From positions 1 through 64,000 of the forward strand of contig DASPLX010000054.1 in assembly GCA_035627375.1 (NCBI GenBank): a DNA stretch of 64,000 nt. Reading direction: 5' to 3'. Positions 37,272 to 45,494 of the stretch are shown here, piece by piece (position 1 is the first letter of the stretch; every line of letters begins with the position of its first letter). Below the pieces are notes generated by a model. The model saw only the letters and a program-made list of their open reading frames with translations. It made no database searches and was not told where the DNA came from. A program made the translations under genes and the position numbers. Source of the stretch: DASPLX01 sp035627375 (GTDB taxonomy: Bacteria > Pseudomonadota > Gammaproteobacteria > Burkholderiales > Burkholderiaceae_D).

Positions 37272-38102
37272 TCAGCGCGGCGGGTTCCGGTTTTCGATGG
37301 CCTTCGTCCAGAGCGCCGTATCCTGCGCGCTCATATTCCCGGCCGGAAGCAGGCGGGCATCCTGGTATCGCCATTGCTCGATATCCGGCAGGTATTGTTC
37401 GCGCGACAGCAGGGTGCCGGCACACACCGTATCCTCCGGTCGCGGCGCGCGCAGTTCGTCGCGCAGCCGTTCGAGCAATTCTTCCATGATGTGGACGGGC
37501 AGCGCATCACGTCGGCCGGGATAGATGAAGCCGAACAGGATGAAGTGGCTCAGCAGGACGCGCCAATGCGGTCCGAAACGCCATCGCAGGCGTTCCCAAT
37601 CCAAGCGATCGCCGCAGGCACGCAGCAGATGAGCGACATCGGCGCCGTCGAAGCGCTCGCGTTCCATGACGAAAGCCTTGGACCAGATCATTTCCTCCAC
37701 CGGACACAATCGGGCCGGCAGATCCAGCACTTGCGCCGGCTCCGCATGAGCGAACCACACGTCATCGACTTCCGCGATGCCGTTGCCGGAACTGAAGATG
37801 ATGTCCACATAGACGCCTGTACTGGAATGCGTCTTGGCAAGCCAGTGCGGATACGTCAAATCCGTCGGATAGCCGCCGCGGTTCAACGCCTCGCTCACGC
37901 GCTCGTAATCGCGACGGCGGATGAAGAGATCGAGATCCTTGGTATAGCGGCCGATGCCGGTGTAGTGATTGAAGGCATAGGCTCCGCCGACCAGGAAGCG
38001 CAGATCCGCCGTGTCCAGGATTTCCAGAACATGCCGGTAGAACGCGATCGCGCCCGGATCGATTTGCTCGCCGCCGGAAGACGGCAGGGAGACTGTATTC
38101 AT
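37272..38102 (-). CDS. Nucleotidyltransferase-fold protein
   Basis: A 276-residue protein. The middle shows a minimal nucleotidyltransferase pattern: FLVGGAYAFNHYTGIGR, then TKDLDLFIRRRD, whose DLD would bind metal, and VYVDIIFSSGNG as the third acidic strand. This resembles the AbiEii/DUF6036-type group. Substrate is unknown; no antitoxin-like partner is adjacent, so a toxin role is not supported. Start at 38102 (MNTVSLPSSGGEQIDP) is chosen over one 14 codons upstream that reads into the repeat region. Confidence 0.82.
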   Translation of the reverse strand: MNTVSLPSSGGEQIDPGAIAFYRHVLEILDTADLRFLVGGAYAFNHYTGIGRYTKDLDLFIRRRDYERVSEALNRGGYPTDLTYPHWLAKTHSSTGVYVDIIFSSGNGIAEVDDVWFAHAEPAQVLDLPARLCPVEEMIWSKAFVMERERFDGADVAHLLRACGDRLDWERLRWRFGPHWRVLLSHFILFGFIYPGRRDALPVHIMEELLERLRDELRAPRPEDTVCAGTLLSREQYLPDIEQWRYQDARLLPAGNMSAQDTALWTKAIENRNPPR

Positions 38103-38161
38103 GGTGAGGCTGGAACCGGAACGTGGAGGTCGAGTTGAATGCAAGAATCAGCAAGACTTAT

Positions 38162-38189
38162 GCCATTCGCCATTCGCCATTCGCCATTC
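38162..38189. repeat. Heptanucleotide tandem repeat (GCCATTC x4)
   Basis: Four perfect copies of GCCATTC plus a degenerate fifth (GCTCTTC) lie in the gap between two divergent genes. Such GCCATTC arrays occur in unrelated high-GC genomes; copy number is likely to vary by slippage. Confidence 0.85.
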
Positions 38190-38295
38190 GCCATTCGCTC
38201 TTCGGCGCACCTGACGCGGCTGGCGGTACAGGTCTTGCATCCGGGCCATGGCATGAAGGGGCAGGGCTTGCCACTTGGAACGGGAGCTGCACGTG

Positions 38296-39051
38296 ATGTC
38301 CAACGAAAAAATCCGTCTGGCGGCGATCGGTGACTTGCATTGCACGAAATCGACGGCGGGCGCCCTGCGCCCCATGTTCCGGCAAGTGGCCGAAAGCGCC
38401 GACATGCTCTTTCTCTGCGGCGATCTGACCGATTACGGCTTGCCGGAAGAGGCGCACATCCTGGTCGAGGAACTGGCGCCGGCGCGCATTCCCATCATCG
38501 CGGTATTGGGCAATCACGACTACGAATCGGGAAAGGAGACCGAGGTCAGGCGTATCCTCACCGAAGGCGGCGTGCGGGTGCTGGATGGCGAGGCTTGCGA
38601 GGTGAACGGCGTCGGCATCGCCGGCGCCAAGGGTTTCGCGGGCGGTTACGGCCGCCGCGCGCTCGGCCCGTGGGGAGAGAACACGATCAAGCATTTCGTG
38701 AACGAGGCGCTGCAGGAAGCGCTCAAGCTCGAATCGGCCTTGGCCAAGCTGCGCACCGAACAGCGGATCGCCCTGCTGCACTATTCCCCGATCGAAGCCA
38801 CCGTGCAAGGCGAGCCGCCCGAAATCTTCGCGTTCCTCGGCACCAGCCGCCTCGAAGAGCCCTTGATCCGCTATCCGGTCGATGTCGTGTTCCATGGCCA
38901 TGCGCACCGCGGGCAACCGGAAGGCAAAACGGCGAACGGCATTCCGGTCTACAACGTCGCCAAGCCCTTGTTGCAGCGAACCTTTTCCGATCGACCGCCG
39001 TTCCGGATCGTCGAGATCCCCAAGCCGGTGACTTTCGACGTGCCCTCTTGA
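38296..39051 (+). CDS. Metallophosphoesterase
   Basis: A 251-residue calcineurin-like phosphoesterase. Metal-binding motifs occur in order: AIGDLHCTKS (D-x-H), LCGDLTDYG (GD), VLGNHDYE (GNHD), LLHYSPIE and VVFHGHAHRG (GHxH). It would act on a phosphomonoester or cyclic nucleotide in the cytoplasm; no signal peptide. The ATG at 38296 is preferred, with GGGAG nine bases upstream, over a TTG start seven codons earlier. It is divergent from the nucleotidyltransferase gene. Confidence 0.93.
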   Translation: MSNEKIRLAAIGDLHCTKSTAGALRPMFRQVAESADMLFLCGDLTDYGLPEEAHILVEELAPARIPIIAVLGNHDYESGKETEVRRILTEGGVRVLDGEACEVNGVGIAGAKGFAGGYGRRALGPWGENTIKHFVNEALQEALKLESALAKLRTEQRIALLHYSPIEATVQGEPPEIFAFLGTSRLEEPLIRYPVDVVFHGHAHRGQPEGKTANGIPVYNVAKPLLQRTFSDRPPFRIVEIPKPVTFDVPS

Positions 39052-39139
39052 GGCGCTTGAGAATGAGGAACTCTCCCGCGCCAGGCGGGCTCAACAAATT
39101 GTCTGGAAACAGAAAAAGCGGCCGAGAAAGGAGAGAATC

Positions 39140-39469
39140 ATGGAAGCGCGCCAAGTGAAGGAAAGATTCCCGGGTATCGAGCGCTGTATCGATCGCGCGG
39201 CGCAACTTTGCCGGATCACGAAAGCCGTGCCGGAAGACTTGCGCGCATGCATCCGTGAACTCGATCGAGAATCCGACGAGACGAGACAGCTGCTGGCCTA
39301 CGAAGACAACGACAACCGCATCATCCAGTCGATCGAAAAGCTCGAGAAGCTGGGCGACCGCGCGGTACGCGCTTGTCTGCAGGCAGGAAATACGGTCGAT
39401 CAGGAAGTGCAGGACGCCGTGCAACAGGCGCATGATGCCATTTCCAGCCTCAAGCACCGCTTGCATTGA
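39140..39469 (+). CDS. Small helical hypothetical protein
   Basis: A 109-residue protein that I do not recognise. It is predicted almost wholly helical and acidic-amphipathic: FPGIERCIDRAAQLCRITKAV, then NRIIQSIEKLEKLGDRAVRACL and VQDAVQQAHDAISSLKHRLH. AGGAGAG lies six bases before the ATG, which supports it as a real gene. It could be a stress or cell-envelope small protein; nothing nearby points to a function. Confidence 0.75.
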   Translation: MEARQVKERFPGIERCIDRAAQLCRITKAVPEDLRACIRELDRESDETRQLLAYEDNDNRIIQSIEKLEKLGDRAVRACLQAGNTVDQEVQDAVQQAHDAISSLKHRLH

Positions 39470-39533
39470 GCGGAAAGATACCTCGGCGCGGCGCCCCGCT
39501 CGCCACGGCATGCATTACCGCATGACCGGCGCG

Positions 39534-39737
39534 TCAAGATTCGGGTTTGCGCGTACTGCCCGGTCTTGTCGCTCCGGTTCTCACGGTTTGATTTTGCCGG
39601 CTTACCCGATGCGGACGATAGGGATCTTCATCGCTCTCGTCGAGCGGCAGGATATGCTGGTCGCCCGATTGCTTCTGCTGCATGTCATTGCGGTCTGCAT
39701 CCGCGATCCGCGTACGGTTCGGCTTGCTCACGTTCAT
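39534..39737 (-). CDS. Possible 67-residue hypothetical protein
   Basis: An open frame beginning MNVSKPNRTRIADADRND, with AGAGGAA six bases before the ATG. It is hydrophilic, Asp/Arg/Gln-rich and low in complexity, with no recognisable domain. The ribosome-binding site is its main support; the region next to it is a decayed gene, so it may be spurious. Confidence 0.35.
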   Translation of the reverse strand: MNVSKPNRTRIADADRNDMQQKQSGDQHILPLDESDEDPYRPHRVSRQNQTVRTGATRPGSTRKPES

Positions 39738-39858
39738 CGCATTTCCTCTCGCGGCCATCCTGCATGCGGCCGCCGATAAAACTTTTGAATCGGCTCGCCG
39801 CGAGCGGTTCAATGTTTCTGGCATGCTGTCGAGCTTGCGATCTGTCTGCCGGTGGCCC

Positions 39859-40141
39859 TGCGCGGCGCTTGCCTTCCTCCACTACGCGCGCCACGCGACC
39901 GACCGCGAGCATATCGTGCTGGCGGACGATTGCCTCCTGGTGGAGCGGAGCGGGGCCGAAGCGGTCCGGCAGGTAGGGCTCGATGCCTGTCGCGCCTCCG
40001 TCACCGCGCCGCGCCGGCGAATTGGTGAATATCGAGGCGCGCGGAATCCGGGTCGAGGTCGGGCGTTTCGTCAACGAGGCTAAGCGGCTGCAGATGGTGC
40101 GCGAACTGCAGCGGGAGTTGCGCGGCGGTTCGCCGGTTTGA
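39859..40141 (+). pseudogene. Frameshifted relic of a DUF2244-family gene
   Basis: The plus strand encodes the C-terminal half of a DUF2244 membrane protein in two frames. Frame one reads ALAFLHYARHATDREHIVL and ADDCLLVERSGAEAVRQ up to about 40012. After a +1 shift near 40013 the second frame reads ELVNIEARGIRVEVGRFVNE, then AKRLQMVRELQRELRGG, and stops at 40141. The N-terminal membrane half is not recognisable upstream. An intact paralogue presumably sits beside cytochrome oxidase genes elsewhere, where this family usually lies. The last 62 bases overlap the antisense hydrolase tail. Confidence 0.78.
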
Positions 40142-41243
40142 TGCCGATGGCGGCGAGCCAATCGAAGATGGCGGGCCAGAGCTGCGCATGCGCCCGGCTG
40201 CCGACCAGCACGCCCACGTGCTGCAAGCCGACGCCGATGTCGCCATCGTAGCGCAGAATGCGCTTGACTTCGCTCGCCGCCGCCTCATGAAACGGCAGGA
40301 TCGACGCCGGAGGAATGACGGTGCTGCGCGGATCGACGACGTTCAGCAAGGGCGCCCGCAGGTTCTTCGGTCCGAGGCAGCGGCCATCCATGTACAGGGT
40401 GCCCGCCATCAAGCGATCTTGCCGGTAAAGCAGTTCGACGACGTCGGCGAACAGCGTTCCCGGCAGCGGCGATTCGTCATAAGTCCAGCGTTCGACGCGA
40501 GCGCAGGTATCCAGCGTCGCGGGATGCATTATCGATAGCGACCAGTCGATGCCGCGCTCCCATTGAAAGGCTCGCGGCGCGGCCGCGCCGGCGGCCAGGC
40601 TAAGTAAGGAGCCCGGCACGCTGGCGAGGGCCCGGCCGATCGGTTGCGTGTCCGGCGCGGCCGCGACCAGCGGCGCGAAGTCGCCGGCATCCGTGCCGAA
40701 ATGCAGCGGCGACTCCAGCAGCACGAGGGCGCGCACGCGCCGCGGATGGCTGCACGAGAAAATCGCGGCGAAGACACCGCCCAGAGAGTGCGCGGCCAGC
40801 ACGGCCCCGGTGTCGCCGCTGTCTCTCTCGATGGCGTCGAAGCATGCTTCGAGCAGGCGGCTTCCATAGTCGGCCAATCCGGCGCCTTCATCGGCGCCTC
40901 CTTCGGCGTCGCCCGAAGGCATCCATTCCGCCATGCAAACCCGCATGCCGTTTTCAAGGCAGCGGCGCACGACGCTGATCGCGGGAGCGAGATCCCAGAT
41001 ATACGGCCGCTTGATCGGCGCGGGAACGATGAGCAGCATGGGACTGTCCGGAGCGGCATCGTCGAGATAGCGGCGCACCCGGAGGCCGGGTTCGGCGTGG
41101 ATGATGCGATAGGGTGCTTCCAGCGGGCCCAGGCCCGAGGACTCGAGCAGCTCGCCTTGCCGCCGCCGCAGCCGGTCCAGCCGTTCGAATGCGGTCCGGA
41201 TCTGTTGCGCGCAAAGCCGCCGCAGGCGATCCATGTGGTTCAT
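40080..41243 (-). CDS. Alpha/beta hydrolase related to PHA synthase/depolymerase
   Basis: A 387-residue alpha/beta-fold enzyme. LLIVPAPIKRPYIWDLAPAI and a nucleophile elbow LAAHSLGGVFAA near residue 150 give Ser as the nucleophile, where PHA synthases have Cys; PLLNVVDPRSTVIPPASI and the late GLQHVGVLVG supply the Asp and His. The overall layout is that of PhaC-like proteins, so a polyester or ester hydrolase is likely. Its last ~20 residues are encoded antisense to the DUF2244 relic, suggesting its 3' end was fused by rearrangement. It begins one base after the DUF2243 stop. Confidence 0.82.
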   Translation of the reverse strand: MNHMDRLRRLCAQQIRTAFERLDRLRRRQGELLESSGLGPLEAPYRIIHAEPGLRVRRYLDDAAPDSPMLLIVPAPIKRPYIWDLAPAISVVRRCLENGMRVCMAEWMPSGDAEGGADEGAGLADYGSRLLEACFDAIERDSGDTGAVLAAHSLGGVFAAIFSCSHPRRVRALVLLESPLHFGTDAGDFAPLVAAAPDTQPIGRALASVPGSLLSLAAGAAAPRAFQWERGIDWSLSIMHPATLDTCARVERWTYDESPLPGTLFADVVELLYRQDRLMAGTLYMDGRCLGPKNLRAPLLNVVDPRSTVIPPASILPFHEAAASEVKRILRYDGDIGVGLQHVGVLVGSRAHAQLWPAIFDWLAAIGIKPANRRATPAAVRAPSAAA

Positions 41244-41244
41244 A

Positions 41245-41724
41245 TCATGTTCCGGCTTTCACCAGCCGCCAGCCTCCCATCAGCATGATCGCGCCCCAGA
41301 CAAGGAAACCGATATCCCAATAAATCCATTGGTCCGGCGCCGCCGTTTCGTTCACGTGATGGATGCCGAGCAAATGGTGGTTAATGATGCCTTCGGCCAG
41401 GTTGAACACGCCGAAGCCCATCAGGACGCTGCCGAGCAGCGTCTTCCCCGGCCAGCGCGGCCGCGCCCGGCGCGCCGCGCGCCACAGGATGACCACGCCG
41501 GTCACGGTGAAAGCGTAAGTCGCCGCATGGAAGAGGCCGTCCCAGAAGGTATCGATCTGCAGATTGCGCAGGCTGTCGGCAGGATAACCCGCGCTCGTCA
41601 GCATGTGATGCCATTGCAGTATCTGATGGAAAACGATGCCGTCGAAGAATCCACCCAGGCCGAGGCCCAGGAAAATTCCCGCGGATAAGGGAAAGTTCGG
41701 CTTTCCGTCGTTGGAATCTTGCAT
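41245..41724 (-). CDS. DUF2243 membrane protein
   Basis: A 159-residue integral membrane protein with four hydrophobic segments. The family hallmarks are GGFFDGIVFHQILQWHHM near residue 25, IDTFWDGLFHAATYAFT and NLAEGIINHHLLGIHHV. The many His residues suggest metal or heme contact, but function is unknown in the family. It is the first gene of a pair with the hydrolase, separated by a single base. Upstream (41725-41844) lies a short gap after the oxidoreductase stop. Confidence 0.92.
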   Translation of the reverse strand: MQDSNDGKPNFPLSAGIFLGLGLGGFFDGIVFHQILQWHHMLTSAGYPADSLRNLQIDTFWDGLFHAATYAFTVTGVVILWRAARRARPRWPGKTLLGSVLMGFGVFNLAEGIINHHLLGIHHVNETAAPDQWIYWDIGFLVWGAIMLMGGWRLVKAGT

Positions 41725-41844
41725 ATCGCTTTCCGCTCGCGCTCCGGTCGAAACAAAAAGACAAGCGCGCGCGGCGAAAGTTTTGGACGCGGATTCCGGG
41801 CCTTGTCGTGGATCAGGAAGGATGCGCGCCGGGCATTCGCTCGC

Positions 41845-44100
41845 TCAACTCCAGCGCAGATCGGTGCGCGCCAGCGGCAATTGGCGCACTCGCTTGCCGG
41901 TGGCGGCGAAGATCGCGTTGCACACCGCCGGCGCGAGCGGCGGCAGCGCTGGCTCGCCGAGGCCGGTGACCGGATGGTCGGTCTTGAGGAAATGCACTTC
42001 GATTTTTGCCGGCGTCTGCGGCATGCGGAGCATCGGGTACTCGCCGAAATTGCCTTGCACGATGCGACCGCGCTCGATGTTCAATTCGGGATACATCAGC
42101 GTGCCGAGGCCGTCGATGACCGAACCCTGCACCTGCGCCTCGGCGCCGCTCAGGTTGACGATCTGGGCCCCGATATCGGCCGCGACGACAACGCGGTCGA
42201 CCTTGAGCGCGCCATCCCGCGAGACGGTAACCTCAGCGACCTGGGCCACATAGCCGCGATGGCTGAAATGGAAGGCGATGCCCTGGCCCTGGCCGCGCGC
42301 GAACTTCTTCCGGCCCCAGCCGGCCTTCTCGGCGGCGTGGCGCAGCACGTTCCTCATGCGGCCGACGTTGTAGGGTTGGCCGCCGGTGGTGCTGGCGACG
42401 ATGTCCTTGTCGCCGAGGATCTCGAGCCGGAACGCGAGCGGATCGCGGCCGGCGGCATGCGCCAGTTCATCGATGAAGCTATGGAATACCCAGGCGAAGA
42501 CGTTGCTGCCCGGCGCCCGCCACGGCCCCATCGGAATGCCGCACTCGATCGGCGTCTGCTCCAGCAGGCAGTGCTCGACCCAGCGGCCGGGGAATTCGTC
42601 GCCGGAAAGATTCGCGCCGCTGCCCGGCTGCAGCACGGTCTTGCCGTCGCGTACGACGCTGTTGGCGAAGGTGACGAAATGATCGTGCCAGGCGATCAGC
42701 CTGCCCTGGGCATCGACGCCGCCGCGCAGGAAATGGAAGCCGCCGGCGCGGAAATGATCGTGGCGCAGGTCGTCCTCGCGCGTCCAGGTGAGCTTGACGG
42801 GCGCCTTCACGCGCTGCGCGATGGCGGCGGCCTCGACGATGAAGTCCGACGACAGGCGGCGGCCGAAACCGCCGCCGCTGCGCGTGATGTGCAGCTTGAT
42901 CTTCTCTTTCGGAATGCCGAGCGTGGCGGCGACGAGGTTCTGGCCGGCGGCCGGATTCTGGGTCGGCGCCCAGAGTTCGATGCCGCCGTCCTTGAACCAG
43001 GCGGTGCAATTCTGCGGCTCGATGCTGGCGTGCGAGATGAAGGGATAGCTATAGGCCGCCTCGACGGTCTTCGCGGCGCGCGCCAGCGCGCCGGCCGGAT
43101 CGCCATCCTTGCGCATCGTGCTGGCGCCGGGTTGCTTGGCGAGCGCGGCGGCTTGCGCGGCAAAGCCGGCCCAACTGTCGCCGGCGTGCTTGCCTTCGTC
43201 CCAGACGACCTTCAATTGCCGGCGCGCGCTGAATGCCGCCCAGGTCGAATCGGCGACGATGGCGACGCCGGGCATGAGGCCGTTGAGATTCGCGGTGCCC
43301 TCGATGACGAAGGCATCGCGCACGCCGGGCAGCGCCTTGACAGCGTCGAGATTGGCGCTGACCACCTTGCCGCCGAACACCGGGCATTTTTCATAGGCCG
43401 CGTACAGCATGCCGGGCAGCTTGACGTCGATGCCGAACAAGGGCTTGCCGGTGACGATGGCACGGTTGTCGACGCCGCCGACGCGCGTGCCGAGCAGCTT
43501 GTAGTCCTTCGGATTCTTCAGCGTGACGGCGGAGACGGCGGGCACCGGCAGCGTCGCGGCCTTGGCGGCGAGTTCGCCGTAGCCCAGCGTGCGTTTCGTC
43601 GGCCGATGATGGACGGCGCTGCTGGCGGCATGGCATTCCTTGGCCGGCACGCCCCAGGTCAGCGCCGCCGCTTCGACCAGCATGGTGCGCGCGGTCGCGC
43701 CGAGACGCAGGAATTCCGTGTAATTGGTGGGAGTGGAATTCGAACCGCCCGCGCCCTGGCTGCCGTAGACCGGATCGAGATCGCCCTGTTCGACCACGAC
43801 ATCCTTCCAATTCACCTCGAGTTCCTCGGCGATCACCATCGGCAGGGAAGTCTTGATGCCCTGGCCGATCTCCGGTTGCTTGGAAACCAGGGTGACGATG
43901 CCGTTCGGTGCGATGCGGATGAAAGCGTTCGGCGCGAAGGCGCCCGGCGAGGAGCCGCCTGAAGCATCCGGCTTATCGATCCGCGCGGACGCCGTGCCGG
44001 CGGATTCGAGCGAGATGCCGAGAACCAGGCCCCCGCCCACGAACACGGAGTTGCGGAGAAAGACGCGGCGGCCGGAATCCTGCGGAACGGAAGTGCTCAT
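41845..44100 (-). CDS. Xanthine dehydrogenase-family large subunit (isoquinoline 1-oxidoreductase beta-like)
   Basis: A 751-residue Mo-cofactor subunit. RRVFLRNSVFVGGG is a twin-arginine-like signal with a hydrophobic stretch, so the enzyme is probably exported folded. IVTLVSKQPEIGQGIKT, GAGGSNSTPTNY, IEPQNCTAWFKDG, ITRSGGGFGRRLSSDF and the final GLGEPALPPLAPAVCNAI carry the cofactor site and the catalytic Glu. The family works with a small 2Fe-2S subunit, normally encoded next door; none is here. A related tail fragment lies at 47210-47300. Start 44100 (MSTSVPQDSG) is chosen by the signal peptide. Confidence 0.9.
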   Translation of the reverse strand: MSTSVPQDSGRRVFLRNSVFVGGGLVLGISLESAGTASARIDKPDASGGSSPGAFAPNAFIRIAPNGIVTLVSKQPEIGQGIKTSLPMVIAEELEVNWKDVVVEQGDLDPVYGSQGAGGSNSTPTNYTEFLRLGATARTMLVEAAALTWGVPAKECHAASSAVHHRPTKRTLGYGELAAKAATLPVPAVSAVTLKNPKDYKLLGTRVGGVDNRAIVTGKPLFGIDVKLPGMLYAAYEKCPVFGGKVVSANLDAVKALPGVRDAFVIEGTANLNGLMPGVAIVADSTWAAFSARRQLKVVWDEGKHAGDSWAGFAAQAAALAKQPGASTMRKDGDPAGALARAAKTVEAAYSYPFISHASIEPQNCTAWFKDGGIELWAPTQNPAAGQNLVAATLGIPKEKIKLHITRSGGGFGRRLSSDFIVEAAAIAQRVKAPVKLTWTREDDLRHDHFRAGGFHFLRGGVDAQGRLIAWHDHFVTFANSVVRDGKTVLQPGSGANLSGDEFPGRWVEHCLLEQTPIECGIPMGPWRAPGSNVFAWVFHSFIDELAHAAGRDPLAFRLEILGDKDIVASTTGGQPYNVGRMRNVLRHAAEKAGWGRKKFARGQGQGIAFHFSHRGYVAQVAEVTVSRDGALKVDRVVVAADIGAQIVNLSGAEAQVQGSVIDGLGTLMYPELNIERGRIVQGNFGEYPMLRMPQTPAKIEVHFLKTDHPVTGLGEPALPPLAPAVCNAIFAATGKRVRQLPLARTDLRWS

Positions 44101-44279
44101 GGTGTGCCTTTCTAGGAATGCGACGATGGCGGCGTGGATGACGATGCGGATTTCATTGTGCCATCGAACCTTTCCTGTTGCCATGCCACTAACTCGACGA
44201 ATGGATGCGGACGTGATTCATCCCCTGCGCGCACGAACCCGACGAGTTGCCGTCGGCCTTGCCTGGCGACCTGCGACCT

Positions 44280-45409
44280 TTTCAATTACCCATATCTTTT
44301 GACAGAGGCGGCGACGTTTCCTAGGCTAAGCGAATGATCCATCGTCAGAGGACATCGTCATGGACCAGCAGCAACGGACTGACGGCAACACGATACACGC
44401 ATGCCTGGCGCAAGAATTGGATGGCTACCGCTTTCACGATGTGCGCCTGGCACGACGATTTCGTGAATTGGCAGCACAACTGTGGGATCGGCTCGGTCAG
44501 ACGATCCCCATGGCGTGCCAGGATTGGTCCAATACCAAGGCAGCGTACCGATTCTTCGCGAACCCTCATGTGCACGAAGGCGCCATCCTAGATGGGCATT
44601 TCCATTCCACAAAGGAACGGTTCGCGGCGACAGAGGAACCTGTTCTCGTCTTGCACGATACGACGACCTTCACCTTTCAGCGTGACGATCTGCAGCCGAT
44701 CGGGATGACGCACAAGGTGTATGGCGGCAAGGATGAACATGGTCGCCACAAAGCGCGGGCGATGTGCGGCATCTTGATGCATTCCAGCTTGACGGTCACG
44801 CCCGAGGGATTGCCGCTGGGGCTGGCCGCCGTCAAATTCTGGAGCCGCCAGAAATTCAAGGGATGCACGGCGCTCAAACGCCATACCAATCCGACACGCG
44901 TGCCGATCGAGGCCAAAGAAAGCATCCGTTGGTTGGACAACATTAAACGCGCCACGACGTTATTGCATGCGCCGGCGCGATGCATTCACGTGGGCGATCG
45001 GGAAAGCGATATCTATGAACTGTTTTGCTTAGCGCATCAACTGGGCACCCATTTCCTGGTGCGCACCTGCGTTGACCGCTTGGCTGGCGACGGCGGCCAT
45101 ACGCATCCTGGCCTGGCGCCTGTTCTGGATGACAATGATGCAGCGTGCCACCGCAACGGCCGCGGCCACCGTCGCCTTCACCGCGACCGAACTGGCCTTG
45201 CTCGATCGGCTGGTTGACAACGTACCCGCGCGGGCACAACAAGCAGGAGGTCTATCGCATTATCTGTTCAAGCTGGCGTGCTTGGGCGGCTACCTCGCGC
45301 GCTCGCGCGATCCGCCGCCAGGAAACATCGTCATCTGGCATGGGTTGACGCGTCTGACTGATATCGAGCTCGGATTTATGGCTGCTATAGAAGTTATGGG
45401 TAATTGAAA
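44280..45409 (+). mobile_element. Defective IS4-family insertion sequence with intact terminal repeats
   Basis: The ends are a perfect 15-base inverted repeat: TTTCAATTACCCATA at 44280-44294 and its reverse complement at 45395-45409, which includes the transposase stop codon. The element is about 1.13 kb, shorter than full-length relatives because the transposase gene carries an internal deletion. No target-site duplication is seen in the flanks. It separates the oxidoreductase gene from the lower-GC candidate effector block. Confidence 0.85.
44360..45407 (+). pseudogene. IS4-family transposase with internal deletion and frameshift
   Basis: The N-terminal half is a Tn5-like IS4 transposase: DNA-binding region DWSNTKAAYRFFANPHVHEG, then EEPVLVLHDTTTFTF (first catalytic Asp) and CIHVGDRESDIYELF (second Asp). 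At about 45100 the frame moves from LAGDGGHT straight to IRILAWRLFWMTMMQRA, skipping the usual segment of roughly 130-150 residues that carries the catalytic Glu. The C-terminus HYLFKLACLGGYLARSRDPP and IVIWHGLTRLTDIELGFM is in another frame. It cannot be active. The ATG at 44360 has GAGGA upstream. Confidence 0.88.
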
Positions 45410-45494
45410 GTCTCGTCTGACGCCTATTCAAAAAGACACCGAACAGGCGCCGAAGGGCTTCGTGAAAAATTACTTGTTTGGATATTACGCATGA

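Noticed and set aside
37272..38102. Toxin-antitoxin (AbiE-like) system
   Set aside because: The nucleotidyltransferase pattern is present, but no AbiEi-like partner or small antitoxin gene adjoins it.
38162..38189. Short direct repeats as a possible CRISPR array
   Set aside because: The 7-base units are strictly tandem with no spacers; a simple sequence repeat. No cas genes occur in the window.
39682..40161. 133- and 158-codon frames across the DUF2244 relic as intact genes
   Set aside because: Recognisable DUF2244 residues are split between two plus-strand frames, and the minus-strand frame has no domain, so a decayed gene explains the region better.
44260..45425. Target-site duplication flanking the IS element
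   Set aside because: The nine bases outside each terminal repeat (CTGCGACCT and GTCTCGTCT) do not match.
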